Origin: Candidatus Stahliibacteriota bacterium
Lineage (GTDB): Bacteria > Hydrothermota > Tepidihabitantia > B3-TA06
Assembly (NCBI GenBank): GCA_030670165.1
Contig: DAOVCF010000082.1
Span: 1-8,389, forward strand
DNA length: 8,389 nt
Reading direction: 5' to 3'
Shown: positions 5,937 through 8,389 of the stretch, piece after piece
How positions within the stretch are numbered: position 1 is the first letter of the stretch
How the letters are laid out: each line of letters starts with the position of its first letter
Notes under the pieces: generated by a model
What the model was told of the DNA's origin: nothing
Databases searched by the model: none
Seen by the model: only the letters and a program-made list of their open reading frames with translations
Made by a program: the position numbers and the translations under genes

Positions 5937-6632
5937 ATGTCACCTGCCACCACGCCCGCTTCAGGGAAGGATTTCTTCAAACTTCATCCTCTTGATCTTA
6001 GCAAAGCCTACGAGAAGCTTTTTACACGCTGGGGACCTCAGGGCTGGTGGCCTGCTGATACCCAGACCGAGATAGTGGCAGGGGCGGTTTTGGCGCAAGC
6101 AACCAGCTGGAAGAACGCGGCTCGGGCTGTAGCCAACCTGAAATCCCGGGGGCTTCTTGAAGACACCTGCGACTCCCTTCATGCCTTTCTCGAACTACCA
6201 CTACCTGAACTTGCAGAGTTGATCAGGCCCTCAGGTTACTTTCGTCAGAAATCCGGGCGTCTTCATCGTCTCATGAGGTTCCTTACAGATAATCTAGGTT
6301 CACCGCCCTGGAAGATACCCACATCTCAAGCCTCACAGTGGCGGGAGCGTCTTTTGAATCTTAAGGGCCTGGGACCTGAGACCGTGGATTCGATTCTGCT
6401 TTACGGGTTTGATCTTCCTTGCTTCGTGGTGGACGCCTACACCCGCAGGATGCTTTTGCGACACGGTATGATCTCCGATCAAACTTCCTACGAAGAGATC
6501 CGGTTTATGTTCGAGGACGCGCTTCCTCGAAGGAGTGAAATCTACAATGAGTACCACGCGCTTATCGTTCGGTTGGGCAAGGAGCATTGCCGCCGCAGTG
6601 CTCGCTGTACTGATTGCCCCCTCTTTGCTTGA
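5937..6632 (+). CDS. Endonuclease III-related HhH DNA glycosylase (COG2231 type)
   Basis: The 231-residue protein begins at ATG 5937, 16 bases after the PBP stop. The frame stays open further upstream, but that part lies within the PBP gene, and no clear Shine-Dalgarno is present. It fits the family with YEKLFTRWGPQGWWPADT (25-42), VAGAVLAQATSWKNA (47-61), ELIRPSGYFRQK (94-105), a helix-hairpin-helix LLNLKGLGPETVDSILLYG (139-157) and VVDAYTRR (164-171). Asp166 matches the catalytic Asp of the superfamily. The Lys of bifunctional endonuclease III is replaced by Glu148, so a monofunctional base glycosylase (MIG- or MagIII-like) is more likely than an AP lyase. The C-terminus has Cys218, Cys224 and Cys227, but the protein stops four residues later, without the fourth cluster cysteine. 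The last 86 bases overlap the next gene. The damaged base it removes cannot be told from sequence. Confidence 0.88.
   Translation: MSPATTPASGKDFFKLHPLDLSKAYEKLFTRWGPQGWWPADTQTEIVAGAVLAQATSWKNAARAVANLKSRGLLEDTCDSLHAFLELPLPELAELIRPSGYFRQKSGRLHRLMRFLTDNLGSPPWKIPTSQASQWRERLLNLKGLGPETVDSILLYGFDLPCFVVDAYTRRMLLRHGMISDQTSYEEIRFMFEDALPRRSEIYNEYHALIVRLGKEHCRRSARCTDCPLFA
6531..6535 (+). promoter_or_regulatory. Internal ribosome binding site for the DUF4015 gene
   Basis: AGGAG lies inside the glycosylase gene, 11 bases before ATG 6547. A GTG at 6535 overlaps this site and is therefore a poor start. The site favours 6547, which also gives a sensible signal peptide. Confidence 0.55.
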
Positions 6633-7674
6633 GGGACAGGAATACATACGCGGTATTTACCTTTCGCCTTATAGCGCACATCAGGAGTGGTTGCTTCAAA
6701 GGATAGAAAAGGCGGCAGACCGCGGTGATCTGAACGCGGTAGTAGTCGATATGAAGGATGACTTCGGGCTGCTTCGTTATCCTTCCCAGAACTCGATAGC
6801 CCGATCTTGCGGGGCGATAAGGCCGATTTTTGACGTAGATTCGTTGATCCGACGCATGCACAACCACAACGTCAGGGTAATAGCAAGGATCGTTTGCTTT
6901 AAGGATGATTATGCTTGCAGCTATTCCAACTTTGCGGTTTACCGTAGTGGGGGCGGTATCTGGGCGGATGAGGGTGATGCGCACTGGTTAAACGCTTTCG
7001 ACGAGCGGACCTGGTCCTACAATATTTCTATAGCCAGGGAACTCGAGGAGATAGGGTTTGATGAGATTCAACTGGACTACGTGCGTTTCCCTACAGACGG
7101 CGACGTTTCCACCTGTGTTTTCTACGGCCGCAAGGGAAGAATCAAGGAGGAGGCCATAGAGGGGTTTTTAAAGATGATGCGAGAAGGCATCACGGTGCCG
7201 CTTTCGGTGGACGTCTTCGGCTACGCGGCCTGGCGTACCCTGAAGCTGGAGGGCCAGGAGCTTTCAAGGATCGCCCGCCATGTTGACTACATCTGCCCTA
7301 TGCTGTATCCTTCACACTTCTCACCGCAGTTCCTTGCAGGTGAACCTGACAGGGATTTCTGGGTCTACTACACGAGCGTGGAGAGTGCTTACAATCTCAT
7401 GGGCTCCTCAAAGGCCGGTATAGTTCCTTACGTCCAGGGGTTCTCGTGGCGTGCCACGCGTTTCGGTCCCCAATACATCTTCGACCAGATTCTTGCCTCG
7501 CTTGCCGCAGGCTCGGACGGTTTTTTCATCTGGAATGCAGCCGGCAAGTACCTGCCGGCGTTCGAAGCGCTCAGTTGGGGCGGAAGTTCACTCCGAGTGA
7601 GAGACGCTCCGAGCCTCCAAGGAATCCATACGAGAAGTAGACCGCGTCCAACGTTAAGTGAAGCACTTTGGTAA
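6547..7674 (+). CDS. Secreted putative glycoside hydrolase, DUF4015/COG1306 family
   Basis: The 375-residue protein has an N-terminal export signal: RLSFGWARS then a hydrophobic core (about 13-28), with a possible cut near LLEG-QE (27-32). The rest follows the DUF4015 putative glycosyl hydrolase fold, a TIM-barrel-like family of unproven substrate. It shows YIRGIYLSPYSA (33-44), LNAVVVDMKDDFGLLRYPS (62-80), VRVIARIVCFKDD (109-121), FDEIQLDYVRFPTDG (171-185) with candidate catalytic Asp177, PLSVDVFGYAAW (218-229), VDYICPMLYPSHF (246-258) and a late DGFFIWNAAGKY (324-335). The start overlaps the glycosylase gene by 86 bases in another frame, implying coupled translation. The last 34 residues (after about 341) lie opposite the end of the converging outer-membrane gene and look unlike the family, perhaps read-through after loss of an earlier stop. 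An extracytoplasmic role in glycan or wall turnover is inferred, helped by the PBP upstream. Confidence 0.85.
   Translation: MSTTRLSFGWARSIAAAVLAVLIAPSLLEGQEYIRGIYLSPYSAHQEWLLQRIEKAADRGDLNAVVVDMKDDFGLLRYPSQNSIARSCGAIRPIFDVDSLIRRMHNHNVRVIARIVCFKDDYACSYSNFAVYRSGGGIWADEGDAHWLNAFDERTWSYNISIARELEEIGFDEIQLDYVRFPTDGDVSTCVFYGRKGRIKEEAIEGFLKMMREGITVPLSVDVFGYAAWRTLKLEGQELSRIARHVDYICPMLYPSHFSPQFLAGEPDRDFWVYYTSVESAYNLMGSSKAGIVPYVQGFSWRATRFGPQYIFDQILASLAAGSDGFFIWNAAGKYLPAFEALSWGGSSLRVRDAPSLQGIHTRSRPRPTLSEALW
7540..7559. repeat. Perfect inverted repeat beyond the outer-membrane gene stop
   Basis: GCCGGCA (7540-7546) and TGCCGGC (7553-7559) form a GC-rich 7-bp stem with a 6-base loop. It lies 11 bases past the stop of the minus-strand gene and inside the plus-strand DUF4015 gene. 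There is no T tract after it on the minus strand, so it is at best a rho-assisted or RNA-stabilising hairpin, and it may be chance within coding sequence. Confidence 0.3.
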
Positions 7675-8389
7675 ACTCGTACTCGTAGCCCAAGCCGAAG
7701 CTGAAACCTCCCCACGTGCCAAGATGATAGCCTGAGCGATACCCCCCTCTAATGGCAAAACCTGATGAGCCCATGCCGTCCTCAGGCGAGAGGTATATCT
7801 TAAGCTCTCCTCCCACGCCAACGGTAGGCGGATCATCAATAGGCCAGGCAAGATCGGAGGCAAAGAGAAGATGGCTGTCTTTGAACGGAAAAAACAGGGC
7901 CAGTCCTCCCCGAACGGCAGTAGGGGCAAGTTCAATATCATAAATGAATCTTCGTGGGGTTCCCAGATGCTGAAGCACAAGTCCTAAGTAGAGGTATTTG
8001 GTCGGCTTAGCCTTTAGACCGAAGTCTCCTAAGAGCGAGTAGGCATGGTAGTTGTATATCTTTGAGGCAATAAACTTCGCTGAAGCACCCAGCGAAACGT
8101 AGCGATTCAGCTGCCATCCTACCCCTGCCGATCCCAGGACGTCGTAGAGGGAGAATTCCCCCTGGGTTCTACCCTCCTCGTCGCGAAGGGTATCGGTTGC
8201 CGAAAGGTATGCCAGGGAGGCTCCCATGTTTACCTTCCTGCGGCGAGAAAGCGGAAAGACGGTTGCACCGCTGCTGTAGGTTACGTTTCCATAAAGGTTC
8301 ATGAACATGAGCGATACGTCGAGATGATCCATCATACCCATTCCTGCGGGATTCCAGAACATCGCGTTGGCGTCGTCTGCGACCGCGGT
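7571..8389 (-). CDS. PorV/PorQ-like outer-membrane beta-barrel protein; 5' partial
   Basis: The frame is open to the window edge (272 visible codons), so the start and signal peptide lie outside. The visible N-terminus reads TAVADDANAMFWNPAGMG, the hallmark of the PorV/PorQ (UPF0164, FadL/OmpP1-related) proteins, where an AxADDxxAxxxNPAG motif follows the signal region. An ATG at 8362 falls inside this motif and is not the start. The rest alternates polar and hydrophobic residues in amphipathic strands rich in Gly, Tyr and Phe, as in a barrel, e.g. YVSLGASAKF, YLYLGLVLQHLG, FAIRGGYRSGYH and FSFGLGYEYEF, ending RLSLGVNFRPN. In Bacteroidetes PorV shuttles cargo in type IX secretion; in other phyla the role of these proteins is unknown. 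Its last 104 bases overlap the converging DUF4015 gene. Confidence 0.8.
   Translation of the reverse strand, partial: TAVADDANAMFWNPAGMGMMDHLDVSLMFMNLYGNVTYSSGATVFPLSRRRKVNMGASLAYLSATDTLRDEEGRTQGEFSLYDVLGSAGVGWQLNRYVSLGASAKFIASKIYNYHAYSLLGDFGLKAKPTKYLYLGLVLQHLGTPRRFIYDIELAPTAVRGGLALFFPFKDSHLLFASDLAWPIDDPPTVGVGGELKIYLSPEDGMGSSGFAIRGGYRSGYHLGTWGGFSFGLGYEYEFTKVLHLTLDAVYFSYGFLGGSERLSLGVNFRPN

Noticed and set aside
6535..6546. GTG at 6535 as the DUF4015 start
   Set aside because: It overlaps the only Shine-Dalgarno-like AGGAG; ATG 6547 uses that site and gives a normal signal peptide.

Overview
The window is about 8.4 kb of densely packed, moderately GC-rich bacterial DNA carrying seven protein genes. 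Two of them run off the ends: a QueH-type gene at the left edge and an outer-membrane protein gene at the right edge. I see no rRNA, tRNA, CRISPR array, transposase or phage gene. The organism is very likely a diderm (Gram-negative-type) bacterium, because there is a PorV/PorQ-like outer-membrane beta-barrel protein and a secreted protein with the FlgD-like/type-A-sorting C-terminal domain. This pairing is common in the Fibrobacteres-Chlorobi-Bacteroidetes superphylum and in uncultured lineages such as candidate division WOR-3 and Eisenbacteria. The taxonomic placement is an inference from protein style, not a search result.

Left block (1-2040). The plus-strand frame open from position 3 to 860 encodes the C-terminal part of epoxyqueuosine reductase QueH fused in frame to a complete four-cysteine (4Fe-4S) uracil-DNA-glycosylase-family domain. 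Converging on it is a minus-strand gene (876-1964) for a secreted beta-rich protein with a signal peptide and C-terminal sorting-type domain. That gene has its own sigma70-like promoter and a strong Shine-Dalgarno.

Middle block (2041-3694). The minus strand carries rarA, an AAA+ ATPase of the replication fork, starting at a GTG that sits only five bases from a near-consensus -10 box, so its mRNA is probably leaderless. The divergent intergenic region between rarA and the next gene holds two face-away promoters. Between them lies an 11-bp G-rich tandem repeat array (about 5 full and 2 degenerate units) that abuts the -35 box of the rightward promoter.

Right block (3695-8389). The rightward promoter drives what looks like a three-gene operon: a class A bifunctional penicillin-binding protein, an endonuclease III-related HhH glycosylase (COG2231 type), and a secreted DUF4015-type putative glycoside hydrolase. 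The last two overlap by 86 bases in different frames. The final plus-strand gene also overlaps, tail to tail by about 104 bases, the minus-strand PorV/PorQ-like gene that leaves the window.

Together the genes cover tRNA modification and base-excision repair, fork maintenance, peptidoglycan synthesis with a putative wall or glycan hydrolase, and surface protein export. The strongest unusual signals are the QueH-glycosylase fusion, the repeat array set against a promoter, and the two long gene overlaps. No obvious defence island or new multi-gene system is visible.
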